Positions 17,825 to 26,875 of a DNA stretch of 64,000 bases are shown here, piece by piece. Location: contig JAJYRH010000007.1 in NCBI GenBank assembly GCA_021794205.1, positions 32,633 through 96,632 on the forward strand, read 5' to 3'. Positions within the stretch are counted from its first letter, which is position 1; each line of letters opens with the position of its first letter. A program made the translations under genes and the position numbers. This DNA is from a bacterium. Lineage in GTDB: Bacteria; Vulcanimicrobiota; Vulcanimicrobiia; Vulcanimicrobiales; Vulcanimicrobiaceae. The notes under the pieces were generated by a model. The model ran no database searches, was not told the DNA's origin, and worked only from the letters and a program-made list of their open reading frames with translations.

Positions 17825-18355
17825 ATGAAGATTCGATCGACGACCATTCTCGCCGTCCTCCGCGACGGCCATCTCGCGATCGCCGGCGACGGCCAGGTGA
17901 CGCTCGATAAGACCATCGTGAAGCATTCCGCGCGCAAGGTTCGCAAGATCGCCGGCGGGCGCGTCCTCGCCGGTTTTGCGGGCTCGGCGGCCGACGGCAT
18001 TACCTTGCTGGAAAAATTCGAAAAGAAATTCAACGAGTTCAAAGATCTCACGCGCGCGAGCGTCGAGCTGGCAAAGGACTGGCGACAAGACCGCGCGCTC
18101 CGGCGCCTCGAGGCGATGCTCGTCGTCGGAACGCCCGAACATCTCTTTCTGCTCTCGGGAACCGGGGACGTGATCGAACCCGACGAGGGCATCGCAGCGA
18201 TCGGGAGCGGCGGCCCCTACGCGCAGGCCGCGGCGGCGGCGCTTCTGCGAAATACATCGCTGAGTGCCGAACAGATCGCGCGGGCCGCGTTAGGTATCGC
18301 CGGCGAGATTTGCATTTACACCAACGCCGACGTCACCGTCGAGGTGCTCCCGTGA
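17825..18355 (+). CDS. hslV: ATP-dependent protease peptidase subunit HslV
   Basis: The 20S-like peptidase of the HslUV protease. Catalytic threonine: TTILAV aligns with the mature N-terminus of other HslV proteins, but here it follows MKIRS, so a five-residue propeptide must be removed; CodW/ClpQ-like variants of Bacillus also carry an N-terminal extension. [20 protein letters not shown] and [13 protein letters not shown] are conserved. It ends in a GTGA overlap with hslU. TAGTAA 6 nt before the ATG could give a leaderless start, though AAGG could also act as a weak ribosome-binding site. Confidence 0.96.
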   Translation: MKIRSTTILAVLRDGHLAIAGDGQVTLDKTIVKHSARKVRKIAGGRVLAGFAGSAADGITLLEKFEKKFNEFKDLTRASVELAKDWRQDRALRRLEAMLVVGTPEHLFLLSGTGDVIEPDEGIAAIGSGGPYAQAAAAALLRNTSLSAEQIARAALGIAGEICIYTNADVTVEVLP

Positions 18356-19773
18356 GCGCTCCGTTGACGCCGCGCGAGATCGTCGAAGCGCTCGACCATT
18401 ACGTCGTCGGCCAGAGCAATGCGAAGCGCGCGGTGGCGATCGCCCTGCGCAATCGCTATCGGCGCGCATTGGTTCCCGAGGAGCTTCGTGGCGAAATAAC
18501 GCCGAAGAATATTCTGATGATCGGCCCGACGGGGGTCGGGAAGACGGAGATCGCGCGAAGGCTCGCCGCGCTCGCCGGCGCGCCCTTCGTGAAGGTCGAG
18601 GCGACGAAGTATACCGAGGTCGGCTACGTCGGGCGCGATGTCGAATCGATGGTTCGCGATCTCGTCGAGCAATCGATACGCATGGTCACGCAAGAACGCC
18701 GCGAGGACGTGCGCGAACTCGCCCGCAAACAAGCGATCGAACGGGCGATCGACCTCCTCCATCCCGAGACGCGCGCCGCGCAACCGCAGCAACCGAGCAA
18801 TCCGTTTGCGGCGACGCTCGGATCGATTTTTGGTGGGAACTCGTCGGCGCAGCCGAGCGCTCCCCCGCCGCAGCCGAGCGTTCCCGCGCCCGAGGCGCAG
18901 CGCATTCGCGAGCAGACGCGCGATGAGATCGCGCGCGGCTTTTACGACGTGCGGCTCGTCGAGGTCGAAGTTGAAGAACAGGCCTCGCTGCCGATCGGCG
19001 TGATCGGCGGGAATATGGACCAAGGCAGCGGCGATGTGGGCGAGATGCTCGGCGGCTTGCTGCCCAAGCGCAAGAAGAGCAAGCGGGTGACGCTCTCTGA
19101 CGCCCTGCGGATATTCGAGGACGAAGAAGCCGAGAAGCTGATCGACGGAGATGCCGTCAAACGCGAAGCGATCCGTCGCGCGGCGGAGGACGGGATTATC
19201 TTTATCGACGAGATCGATAAGATCGCCGGGCGCGAAGGCGCGCGGGGCGGTCCCGACGTTTCGCGCGAGGGAGTGCAGCGCGATATTCTGCCCATCGTCG
19301 AAGGGAGCACCGTCAACACCAAACACGGATCGATCGCGACCGATCATATACTGTTCATTGCCGCGGGCGCGTTCCACATGAGTAAGCCCTCGGATCTGAT
19401 CCCCGAATTGCAGGGGCGCTTCCCGATTCGCGTCGAGCTCGATTCGTTGACCGCCGAAGATTTCGTGACGATCCTGACGCAGCCGCGCAGCGCGCTCGTC
19501 GCGCAATACAAAGCGCTGCTCGCCGCCGACGGCGTCGATCTGCAGTTTACGAGCGACGGCATCGAAAGCATCGCGCACTTCGCGATGGAGGTGAACGAAC
19601 GCAGCGAGAACATCGGTGCGCGTCGCTTGCACACCGTGCTCGAGCGGGTCCTTGAAGATATTGCTTTCGCCGCCCCCAACGTCGAGCGCGAGGTCGTCGT
19701 CGACGCGCCGTACGTCCGCGAACGGCTCGCCGACATCGTGGAGAGCGCCGATCTCTCCGGCTATATTTTGTAG
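18352..19773 (+). CDS. hslU: ATP-dependent protease ATPase subunit HslU
   Basis: AAA+ unfoldase that feeds substrates to HslV. It has 473 residues from the GTG at 18352 (GTGA overlap with hslV). Walker A is [14 protein letters not shown], Walker [15 protein letters not shown], and the I-domain in between contains a Pro/Gln/Ser-rich insertion (about residues 140-185). Sensor-2 and the C-terminal SADLSGYIL, which docks into HslV, are intact. Confidence 0.97.
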   Translation: MSAPLTPREIVEALDHYVVGQSNAKRAVAIALRNRYRRALVPEELRGEITPKNILMIGPTGVGKTEIARRLAALAGAPFVKVEATKYTEVGYVGRDVESMVRDLVEQSIRMVTQERREDVRELARKQAIERAIDLLHPETRAAQPQQPSNPFAATLGSIFGGNSSAQPSAPPPQPSVPAPEAQRIREQTRDEIARGFYDVRLVEVEVEEQASLPIGVIGGNMDQGSGDVGEMLGGLLPKRKKSKRVTLSDALRIFEDEEAEKLIDGDAVKREAIRRAAEDGIIFIDEIDKIAGREGARGGPDVSREGVQRDILPIVEGSTVNTKHGSIATDHILFIAAGAFHMSKPSDLIPELQGRFPIRVELDSLTAEDFVTILTQPRSALVAQYKALLAADGVDLQFTSDGIESIAHFAMEVNERSENIGARRLHTVLERVLEDIAFAAPNVEREVVVDAPYVRERLADIVESADLSGYIL

Positions 19774-19806
19774 GTCGCGGTCGGGCGCTTCAGGTCTCGG
19801 TGGTTG

Positions 19807-20425
19807 CTACGGCTTTCCGGGGAGTATCGGGTTCCTCTGCTCGCCCTTCGGATTGAAAAAACCGGGCTCGAAATCGAGCATCTTTCCGTTCGCTCGCTGT
19901 GCGGGCCCCGCGCCGCAGAGCATCCACTTCGGGTAGTGATGGTAGCCCGGTAGGTTGCCGTCGGCAGCGGCACCACCTTGGGTTAGAACGAACGAACGAA
20001 GTTCGTAGGGTTTCAAATCGAACAAAATAGGATCTTCATAGGATGGCCCTCGATCGACTTCCACCACGATACGCGTGTAGCGGAGAAAATACGGTGTCTC
20101 GTTCATGACCGTGAAGCGCATGGTTTCGAATTCCTGCGGTGAGGTCGTGCTCCCCTCGAATGAGGCATCGCAGGAAAGGACGGCAACGCGGGCATTGAGG
20201 CTGTTCTCGGGGATGCCGGCCGAGCTTCACGATATGCGACCGTACGGTACGGAAGGGACTCGCTGGGTTTCCATGCGCATCCACGCCGAGTGCGCCCCAG
20301 ATGCCGGGGCCTGGGGTGAAACGCGCGGCTTCTTGCTGCCGGGGCTTCGGCGATTCGACGCCACCAAGGAGGAGCGTCGCGCCGACGATCGTCGCGGCAA
20401 CAAGAAGCGGGAGGCGATTTTGCAA
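19807..20425 (-). pseudogene. Secreted or membrane-anchored protein gene with a single-base frameshift
   Basis: Two partial frames on the minus strand fit together as one gene. The 5' part starts at TTG 20425 behind GGAGAG and encodes an N-terminal hydrophobic segment (LPLLVAATIVGATLLLGG) and then GIWGALGVDAHGNP. The 3' part, in another frame, encodes AGIPENSLNARVAVLSCDA and MNETPYFLRYTRIVVEV, ending at 19807. Removing one A near 20228 joins them into about 205 residues. I do not recognise the family; the C-terminal part is a beta-rich secreted-type sequence. It is either a recent pseudogene or a sequencing error. Confidence 0.7.
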
Positions 20426-20596
20426 GGTATCTCTCCAGCGGTTGGCGTCGTTACGGTGCTCTCGGGCGGCGTAACGTCCGATCGTTCTAGGCTCGTTGCG
20501 CTCCATCCCGGGGAACGAAGTGGCGAGATGTTTTCATCGGCGCTCGTGCCGTCACCGAACGTTCATCGTTCCTTCAGAATACCCACAGGGGCGATC

Positions 20597-20605
20597 TGCT
20601 ATAAT
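20597..20605 (+). promoter_or_regulatory. Perfect extended -10 placed for a leaderless lipoprotein mRNA
   Basis: TGCTATAAT is an exact extended -10 consensus. It ends 7 nt before the ATG at 20613, and the 7 nt between have no ribosome-binding site. No good -35 is visible, as is common with extended -10 promoters. Confidence 0.7.
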
Positions 20606-20612
20606 TCCGGCG

Positions 20613-21086
20613 ATGAGAACGCTGCTTTCAATCGCCCCAACCCTCGCGCTGCTACTCGCCGGATGCGGCGGTGGCGGGGGACCGAGCGCGCCACCGACGC
20701 CGACGACGCCATGCGTCGCCCCAGTAACCGTACAGGTGCTCTACCCGCAGCCTGGTGCGACCGCCGTGCCCACGACGCTCTCGGCAATCTATGTCGCGAC
20801 GAGCGGGGCGTTCCCCAGCGATAGCAACAACGCATGGGATACCGAGATCGTCGGCCCGCCCGCCTATGGCACCCAGTTTACCGGGCAATTTACGGCGACG
20901 ACGGCGAGCGGGCTTCCCGCCGGGTCGGCGACCCCGACCATCGCCAATCCACAGTACTACACGACGGCGTTGAGCAACACGCTGGTGACCGGCTCGGGCT
21001 TCTCGGTCTATATCAACAACCTCAACGACGCCAATTGTTATGCCGTTGGATCGGGTGCAAGCGCGCTCTCGAGCTTCTCGACCTAA
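20613..21086 (+). CDS. Hypothetical lipoprotein
   Basis: A 157-residue exported lipoprotein. The signal MRTLLSIAPTLALLLAGC has a lipobox (LLAGC), then a Gly/Pro/Thr linker, then a Ser/Thr-rich domain with two cysteines (CVAPVTVQVLYPQPGATAVP; NDANCYAVG) that could form a disulfide. The domain looks like an Ig-like or carbohydrate-binding beta sandwich, but no family is recognised. It is preceded by the extended -10 at 20597, which supports the ATG at 20613 over the longer frame from 20496. Confidence 0.8.
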   Translation: MRTLLSIAPTLALLLAGCGGGGGPSAPPTPTTPCVAPVTVQVLYPQPGATAVPTTLSAIYVATSGAFPSDSNNAWDTEIVGPPAYGTQFTGQFTATTASGLPAGSATPTIANPQYYTTALSNTLVTGSGFSVYINNLNDANCYAVGSGASALSSFST

Positions 21087-21127
21087 ACGAGGGAGAGCAC
21101 GGCGCGCGGAGGTAGAATACCCCATCC

Positions 21128-21655
21128 ATGCCCTATCTCCGCGAAATCGTAACCGACGGTCACCCGACGCTTCGCAAGGTGGCGAAGCGGGTCGATCCAA
21201 AGGAACTACAGGATCCTCTGATCCAGCAGTTGATCGACGATATGTTCGAGACGATGTACGACGCGCCAGGGATTGGGCTCGCGGCGCCGCAGGTCAACGT
21301 CTCGAAGCGCATCTTTACCGTCGATTTACAGGATGGGAAGCCCGAACACGGACCGTTCACCGTCGTGAACCCAAAGTTCGACACCACCGAGGGCGAGATC
21401 GAATGGACGGAGGGCTGTCTCTCCGTCCCCGGTTACGTCGGCGAGGTCACGCGCTTTGAAAAAGTTCGCGTGAGCGGGCTCGACCGGCACGGCAAGCGGA
21501 TCGTGCTAGAGGCAGATGGTCTCTTTGCGATCTGTCTCCAGCACGAGATCGACCATCTCAACGGTGTGCTCTACATCGATAAGGTTAAAGATCTGCGCCC
21601 CGCGCAGAGCGACGAGGAGCTCGAGGCGGCCGAACGCGCAGCGTCGCTACCGTAG
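21128..21655 (+). CDS. def: Peptide deformylase Def
   Basis: Metalloenzyme that removes the formyl group from new proteins. All three motifs are present: GIGLAAPQVN, EGCLSVPG and the metal-binding HEIDHLNG. The 175-residue length is normal. TAGAAT lies 11 nt before the ATG, so the leader is at most a few nt. First gene of a run of eight closely spaced or overlapping genes (def to the cytochrome c lipoprotein). Confidence 0.97.
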   Translation: MPYLREIVTDGHPTLRKVAKRVDPKELQDPLIQQLIDDMFETMYDAPGIGLAAPQVNVSKRIFTVDLQDGKPEHGPFTVVNPKFDTTEGEIEWTEGCLSVPGYVGEVTRFEKVRVSGLDRHGKRIVLEADGLFAICLQHEIDHLNGVLYIDKVKDLRPAQSDEELEAAERAASLP

Positions 21656-21661
21656 GCGCCG

Positions 21662-22498
21662 ATGCTCACCGCCTATTTTTTTGGAAGCAGCGAATTCGCC
21701 GTGCCCTCGCTCCACGAAATGGCGCGGCGGACGCTCGTGCGCGGCGTGGTCACGCAACCCGATCGTCCCTCCGGGCGCGGCCATCGGCTCACGCCGACGC
21801 CGGTAAAGCAAGCGGCGATGGAGATCGGAATTCCCGTCTTCGAACCAACCTCGATGCGTGCGTTTTTCGCCGAACGCTGCCACGAGCCGATCGATCTCAT
21901 CGCGCTGGCGAGCTTCGGACGCATTCTGCCCGCCGAACTCTTGGAATGGCCGCGCCTAGGATCGCTCAACGTTCACCCGTCGCTGCTGCCGCTCTACCGG
22001 GGCGCGACGCCGATCCAGTCGGCGCTGCGCGACGGCGCTCGCGAAACGGGGCTCTCGATCATGTTGATGGACGCGGGAATGGATACCGGTGCCCTCGTCG
22101 CGCAGGAACGAGTCGCAATTGGCGCGCAGGAGAGCTACGGCGAGTTGCACGACCGGCTCGCCGTCCTCGGCGCGCGCATGCTCGGCGAGGCCATTGAGCG
22201 TGCGCAGGCCGGAGGGCTCGCGAGCTGGCCGCAGGTCGGCGAAGCGAGCACCACGCGTCCGTTAACGAAGGAGGATCTTATCGTCGATCTCGGTTGGCCC
22301 ACTCCGCGACTCCTTGCAGCGGTGCGCGCGTTCGCGCCGGCGCCGCTCGCTCGTGCCTTCGTCGACGGGGAATGGTTGAAAATCGTGCGCGCGCATGACG
22401 AAGAGGGCCGCTTTGCAATCGACGAAGTCATCGCCCCGAATAAGGGCGCGATGTCGTGGGAACGCTACCGACAGATGCGTTCGGCGGTGCGCGGATGA
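21662..22498 (+). CDS. fmt: Methionyl-tRNA formyltransferase Fmt
   Basis: Transfers a formyl group from 10-formyl-THF to initiator Met-tRNA. FFGSSEFAVPSL opens the Rossmann domain, and NVHPSLLPLYRGATPIQSAL is the catalytic Asn-His region; MDAGMDTGALVAQE follows. At 278 residues it is about 30 shorter than E. coli Fmt, with a reduced C-terminal domain. It begins 6 nt after def, the usual partner. Confidence 0.96.
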   Translation: MLTAYFFGSSEFAVPSLHEMARRTLVRGVVTQPDRPSGRGHRLTPTPVKQAAMEIGIPVFEPTSMRAFFAERCHEPIDLIALASFGRILPAELLEWPRLGSLNVHPSLLPLYRGATPIQSALRDGARETGLSIMLMDAGMDTGALVAQERVAIGAQESYGELHDRLAVLGARMLGEAIERAQAGGLASWPQVGEASTTRPLTKEDLIVDLGWPTPRLLAAVRAFAPAPLARAFVDGEWLKIVRAHDEEGRFAIDEVIAPNKGAMSWERYRQMRSAVRG

Positions 22499-23841
22499 GC
22501 GCTCGCGAGGTCGCGCTGCTCGTGCTGCGCGACGTCTTCCCAGGGGAGCCCGGCGTCGAGGCGCGCCCCGCGCAGGCCTCGCTCGGCTACCGCGCGCAGC
22601 GCGGTAAGCTCGATGCGCGCGACCGGCGCTTTGCGACCGAACTTTCGTACGGTGCGATTAAAATGCGCCGCGCTCTCGACGACGCTTTGCGCCCCTTTCT
22701 CAAGGAGCGGGCGAAGACGCTCCCTACGACGATGCAAGAATTGCTGCGCCTCGCCGTCTACGAATTGCGCTATACGCAACCCGACGTTCATGCGACGCTC
22801 TTCGAATGGGTGAACCTCGCGAAGCGCTACGGTCACCAGGGGCTCGGTTCGTTGGCGAACGCCGTTCTGCGGAGCTATTTGCGCGAGCCCACTCCGGCCC
22901 CCCAGCGCGAAAATTACGCCGATATCGACGATTACTACGGTGCGCTTTACTCGCTGCCGACCTGGATGGTTCGTCGTTGGCACGCGCGCTTCGGCGACGA
23001 AATGGTCGAACGAATCTGCCGCGAAGCGAACGATCCCGCCGCCCACGCGCTGGTAGGGCTGGGGAACGCCGATGAAGTGCTCGCGATGATGGCATCGCGC
23101 GGTATGGATGCGAGCCGCTCGTCGTTGGCGCGCGACGCGGTGGTCGTGCGGGCGAGCGAATCGGCGGCGCTCGATCTCGTCGAAAGCGAGGCGCTCCCCT
23201 TCTGGATGCAGTCGGAGAGCTCGGCGGCGATCGTCGATCTGCTCGACCCACGGGCGGGTGAGCGGATTCTCGATTGTTGCAGCGGCCGCGGCAATAAGGC
23301 GCTGCAGATCGGCGTGCGGATTGGGGCGGGCGGATCGCTCACCTGCGTCGATCGCGACGCGCGCAAAATCGCCGTCTTGCAACAACGGTTCGAAAAATTC
23401 GCACGGGTTGCGGAGCTCCCGCTCCCCGCGGTCGTCATCGGCGATGCCGCCGATCCGACGCTCGTTCCCGCGGAGATGCTCTTCGATCGCGTCTTGCTCG
23501 ACGCGCCCTGCACCGCGATCGGCGTCATCGCGCGGCATCCCGAGGCGCGCTGGCGGCGTCGCCCCGAGGATGCCGAACGGATGGCGACGTTGCAATCGGC
23601 GTTGCTCTCGACGGTCTCGGCGCACGTCAAACCGGGCGGTCGCCTCGTCTACGCCGTCTGCTCGACCGAGGAGCGCGAGAGCACCGCCGTCGTCGACGCT
23701 TTTCTCGCCGAGGGAAATTTCGCGCGCGTTCCCGCGCCGGACGCACTCGCTCCCTATTGCGATGCGAACGGCGACCTGCTGACCGCGCCGGTCGACGGAC
23801 GGGACGGCTTTTTCGCAGCAGCTCTGGAGCGCCGTCGGTGA
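22495..23841 (+). CDS. rsmB: 16S rRNA m5C967 methyltransferase RsmB
   Basis: A 448-residue RNA methyltransferase with an N-terminal NusB-like domain (ARDRRFATELSYGAIKMRRALD) and a C-terminal Rossmann methyltransferase. The SAM motif is ILDCCSGRGNKALQIG; the catalytic and release cysteines lie in DAPCTAIG and YAVCSTEE. The ATG at 22495 overlaps the fmt stop. The def-fmt-rsmB order is widely conserved and supports the call. Confidence 0.95.
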   Translation: MSAREVALLVLRDVFPGEPGVEARPAQASLGYRAQRGKLDARDRRFATELSYGAIKMRRALDDALRPFLKERAKTLPTTMQELLRLAVYELRYTQPDVHATLFEWVNLAKRYGHQGLGSLANAVLRSYLREPTPAPQRENYADIDDYYGALYSLPTWMVRRWHARFGDEMVERICREANDPAAHALVGLGNADEVLAMMASRGMDASRSSLARDAVVVRASESAALDLVESEALPFWMQSESSAAIVDLLDPRAGERILDCCSGRGNKALQIGVRIGAGGSLTCVDRDARKIAVLQQRFEKFARVAELPLPAVVIGDAADPTLVPAEMLFDRVLLDAPCTAIGVIARHPEARWRRRPEDAERMATLQSALLSTVSAHVKPGGRLVYAVCSTEERESTAVVDAFLAEGNFARVPAPDALAPYCDANGDLLTAPVDGRDGFFAAALERRR

Positions 23842-24533
23842 ATTGGTTCGCGCGCATCGAACGAAACCTCGCCGACTTCGTCGAGCGGGCCTTCGCGCGC
23901 ACCTTCCCCAGCGACCTCGAACCGGCGCAGATCGCTCGAAAACTCGTGACGGTGATGGAGGCGCAGACACGGAGTTCGGTCGACGGCGCCAATCGCGCTC
24001 CGAGCGCCTACGAAGCGCGCGTCAGCGAAGTCGATTACGAGCGGCTCGGAGAGCATCGCGACTACCTCGAACGCCAGTGGGCCGATTTGCTCGAGGATTG
24101 CGCGGCCCGCGTCGGCATCGCATTCTCCGACGGCCCGGCGCGCGTTCGAATGATCGCTCGCCCCGAACTACCCGTCGGCACCGTCGACGTGCGCGTCGAG
24201 CCCGAACCGACGGTGGAAGAATCGATCGATAGCGAGGTCGCCCACCGCTTCTTCTTGCACATGGTGCAGGGAACGCCGGCCTACGGTATTTTTGCATTGG
24301 AGGAGAGCACCGTCATCGGCCGCAGCGAATCCTCGGATATCTTCCTGCTCGATCCGGGCATCTCGCGGATACACGCGCGCATCGATATTCGCGACGGTGA
24401 GGCGACGATCGTCGATTGCGAATCGACGAACGGCACCTATATCAACGACGAGCGCATCGAACGCCGCGTTCTCTGCGACGGCGACGAAATTACGGTCGGC
24501 AACACACGACTGCGCGTAGAGATACGTGACTGA
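23838..24533 (+). CDS. FhaA-like protein (DUF3662 + FHA domain)
   Basis: A 231-residue protein. Residues 1-110 match the FhaA N-terminal domain (DUF3662: NWFARIERNLADFVERAFARTF, PAQIARKLVTVMEA). Residues about 150-231 are a forkhead-associated domain (GRSESSDIFLLDPGISRIHA, STNGTYIND) that binds phosphothreonine. Unlike mycobacterial FhaA the linker is short. GTG at 23838 overlaps the rsmB stop. With the next two genes it mirrors the FhaA-FhaB-FtsW section of the actinobacterial PknB cluster, but no Ser/Thr kinase, phosphatase or PBP gene is present here. Confidence 0.9.
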   Translation: MNWFARIERNLADFVERAFARTFPSDLEPAQIARKLVTVMEAQTRSSVDGANRAPSAYEARVSEVDYERLGEHRDYLERQWADLLEDCAARVGIAFSDGPARVRMIARPELPVGTVDVRVEPEPTVEESIDSEVAHRFFLHMVQGTPAYGIFALEESTVIGRSESSDIFLLDPGISRIHARIDIRDGEATIVDCESTNGTYINDERIERRVLCDGDEITVGNTRLRVEIRD

Positions 24534-24948
24534 AATCCACGCCGCATGGGTGCGTCTCGACACGCTCGGCATTACGGCGGCGCTCGGCGCGGTTGCCGCC
24601 ATCGGTTTCTTGCGTCGCGCCGATGCCCGCGAGCCGATCGGCGACCTTACCCCGATTGCGGTTCGTATGTTCGTCTATGAAGGTACGCAGCGGCGCGAGT
24701 TGCGCGTGCTGACACCCGCGCTCGTCGGGCGTGCCGGATCCTGTCACGTGCAACTGCAAGATGGCGACGTGAGCCGCCGACACGCTCGCCTGGAGGCCGA
24801 GGAGGGGGTGCTCTACTTACGCGATCTTCGCAGCGCGAACGGTACCTTTCTCAACGGCGAGGCCTTTGAAGGGGCGATCGAATTGCGCGTGGGCGACGAA
24901 ATCGACTGCGGCGCGACGCGGCTGGAAATCGTGGAGATCGGCGGATGA
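24526..24948 (+). CDS. FhaB-like membrane-anchored FHA protein
   Basis: A 140-residue protein with an N-terminal hydrophobic helix (LDTLGITAALGAVAAIGFL) and a C-terminal FHA domain (LVGRAGSCHVQLQDGDVSRRHARLE, RDLRSANGTFLNGE). The GTG start at 24526 overlaps the previous stop by 8 nt and its stop overlaps the ftsW ATG. In actinobacteria the equivalent protein (FhaB/FipA) recruits division proteins after phosphorylation; a similar role with the adjacent FtsW homologue is inferred. Confidence 0.88.
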   Translation: MTEIHAAWVRLDTLGITAALGAVAAIGFLRRADAREPIGDLTPIAVRMFVYEGTQRRELRVLTPALVGRAGSCHVQLQDGDVSRRHARLEAEEGVLYLRDLRSANGTFLNGEAFEGAIELRVGDEIDCGATRLEIVEIGG

Positions 24949-26111
24949 GCGTGTTGACCGGTTCGCCCTGGCTCGTCGCGCTCGCCGTGTCGCTCGCCGC
25001 GGTTTGGGCGTTTCGCCACGCGCGGGGCAGCCGGCGCGATTGGTTCTTTCCCTTCGCGACGATCGTGCTCGTGCTCTTCGGGGAGGTGCTGCTCGCGCGT
25101 CTCTCTCCGGCGCTCGCGCGCAAACAATTGGTGTGGATCTGCATCGCCTTCGGCATCGCGACCGTGCTCCAACCCTATCTCGCCCGTTTTCGGCGCATCG
25201 CGACGGTGAAATACACCTGGATCGTGCTCTCGCTCGCGCTCGTCGCCGCCACGGCGATCTTCGGCGAGCGTGTGAACGGCGCGAAGTTATGGATTCGCAT
25301 CGGTTCGCTCCATGTAGAACCGGTCGAGATCATCAAATTACTGTTGGTATTTTTTCTCGCCGCCTATCTCGCCGAGATGGGCGATGCCATCGCGAAGGCC
25401 CGTTGGTGGTCGTTGCGCGCGAATGCAAAATACCTCGGGCCGCTCTTTTTGGGGTGGGGCGCATCGATCGGGCTCCTCGTCGTGCAGCGCGATCTCGGCA
25501 TGGGTGCCTTGCTGCTCTGCACGTTGCTGACGACGCTCTACGCGGCGACGCGGCGCACCGATCTCGCGCTCGGCGCCGCCGCGGTCTTCGCCCTGGTTGC
25601 GTTTTGGGCGGCCCTGCATTTCCCGTACGTGCACGAGCGTATTGCCGTCTGGCTGCACCCCTTCGCCGACCCGTACGGCGCGGGATATCAGGAGGCGCAG
25701 AGCTATTTTTCAATCGCCGCCGGCGGACTGTTGGGAACCGGGCTGGGGCTCGGGCACCCGGGATTTATTCCCGACGTCAGCACCGATTATATCGTTGCCG
25801 CGATCGCCGAGGAGTTCGGATGGCTCGGGATCGTCGCGATTCTCGCGCTCTACCTGGCGTTGGTACGACGCGCGGTGAGCGTGGCACGCGAGCAACCCGA
25901 CGCATTTGCCAGTTTACTCGCGGTGGGGTTGGCGGCGACGCTGGGCTTTCAAGTCGCGATCATCGTCGCCGGCGTTGCCGGGCTCGTCCCGCTGACCGGA
26001 ATTACGCTGCCCTTTATCTCTTACGGCGGTAGTTCGCTCGTCGCCAACGTGTTGCTCGTCTCGCTGATTCAGGAGATCGCGACGCGTCGACCAACGGAAG
26101 AACGCGCGTGA
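24945..26111 (+). CDS. ftsW: FtsW/RodA/SpoVE-family peptidoglycan polymerase
   Basis: A 388-residue SEDS glycosyltransferase with about ten membrane helices. Conserved pieces are GAKLWIRIGSLHVEPVEIIKL (the periplasmic loop) and the C-terminal LPFISYGGSSLVAN. SEDS proteins polymerise lipid II with a partner class B PBP. That partner is not adjacent, so whether this is the division (FtsW) or elongation (RodA) copy is not settled. ATGA overlaps on both sides embed it in the FHA operon. Confidence 0.92.
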   Translation: MSVLTGSPWLVALAVSLAAVWAFRHARGSRRDWFFPFATIVLVLFGEVLLARLSPALARKQLVWICIAFGIATVLQPYLARFRRIATVKYTWIVLSLALVAATAIFGERVNGAKLWIRIGSLHVEPVEIIKLLLVFFLAAYLAEMGDAIAKARWWSLRANAKYLGPLFLGWGASIGLLVVQRDLGMGALLLCTLLTTLYAATRRTDLALGAAAVFALVAFWAALHFPYVHERIAVWLHPFADPYGAGYQEAQSYFSIAAGGLLGTGLGLGHPGFIPDVSTDYIVAAIAEEFGWLGIVAILALYLALVRRAVSVAREQPDAFASLLAVGLAATLGFQVAIIVAGVAGLVPLTGITLPFISYGGSSLVANVLLVSLIQEIATRRPTEERA

Positions 26112-26875
26112 ACGCGCGTTCGATCTTCTGGGCTCTCGTCGCCGCGTTCGCGCTGTGGGCCTTCGCATACGGGGCGCTGCATCCGCCGAAACCCCCGCCG
26201 ATTCCGCAACCGACGGCGCTGCCACGCCTCGCTCCCTCGGGTCCGGCGCGGCGCGATCTCTTCAGCAACGATCCCGTGATTGCGGGGCGAACGCCTCGCC
26301 GCGGATTTATTCCGGGACCGGCGCGTTTGGTCGCGATGGTTGGGATCTGCGGTTCGTCGTTCGCCGACGAACGAGCGGTGCTCGATGCTCCCTTCCCGAT
26401 CGGCGTCATTCTCGATCCGCGCGCGCGCGACGCCCGCCGCGTCGCAGCCTTCGCGCACGCGCGTGGAGAGGAACTCTTCATTCAGGTCGCACGCGCTCCG
26501 AACGCTTCGGAACTCAGGCGCTGGCGACATGAGTTCGGTGGTTTTCTCGGAATTGCGACGCAGCACCCCGACCGCACGATCGCGACGCTCGCGGGAAGCA
26601 CGTTGGTCCTCTTCGACGAACGCGGAGCGAGCGATCCCAGAGCGTTTACGCGTTCGGAGATTCGCCTGATCCGTCGCGACGTGCGCATCGACGATCGCGA
26701 TTCGGTTCCATATATCACCTATATGCTCGAACAGGCGACCGCGCTCGCGCGACGCCGTGGGATCGTGGTGCTGCTCATGCGTCCGCGAGCGAACGATCTT
26801 ACGGCTATCGAAGGGCTCTTGCAACGGCGCCGCGACGTGCAGTTCATTCAACCGGCGACCGCCGAACGTGTGTAA
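26108..26875 (+). CDS. Divergent polysaccharide deacetylase-like (YibQ-type) exported protein
   Basis: A 255-residue protein with an N-terminal anchor (IFWALVAAFALWAFAYG) and a Pro-rich linker. The domain pattern is that of the divergent polysaccharide deacetylase family: VAMVGICGSSFADERAVLDAPFPIGVILDP, then AFAHARGEELFIQVAR and a C-terminal ARRRGIVVLLMRP. The usual Asp pair of the first motif (DDLG) is replaced by GICGSS, so metal binding and activity are doubtful. It overlaps ftsW by ATGA, which suggests a cell-envelope role. Confidence 0.6.
   Translation: MNARSIFWALVAAFALWAFAYGALHPPKPPPIPQPTALPRLAPSGPARRDLFSNDPVIAGRTPRRGFIPGPARLVAMVGICGSSFADERAVLDAPFPIGVILDPRARDARRVAAFAHARGEELFIQVARAPNASELRRWRHEFGGFLGIATQHPDRTIATLAGSTLVLFDERGASDPRAFTRSEIRLIRRDVRIDDRDSVPYITYMLEQATALARRRGIVVLLMRPRANDLTAIEGLLQRRRDVQFIQPATAERV

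Noticed and set aside
18316..19632. Minus-strand frame of 438 codons opposite hslU
   Set aside because: Antisense shadow of hslU; no start signal or motif.
22465..23970. Long minus-strand open frame of 501 codons opposite rsmB
   Set aside because: It is fully antisense to a well-conserved gene; high GC leaves long antisense frames open. Composition (Arg-rich) is typical of such shadows.
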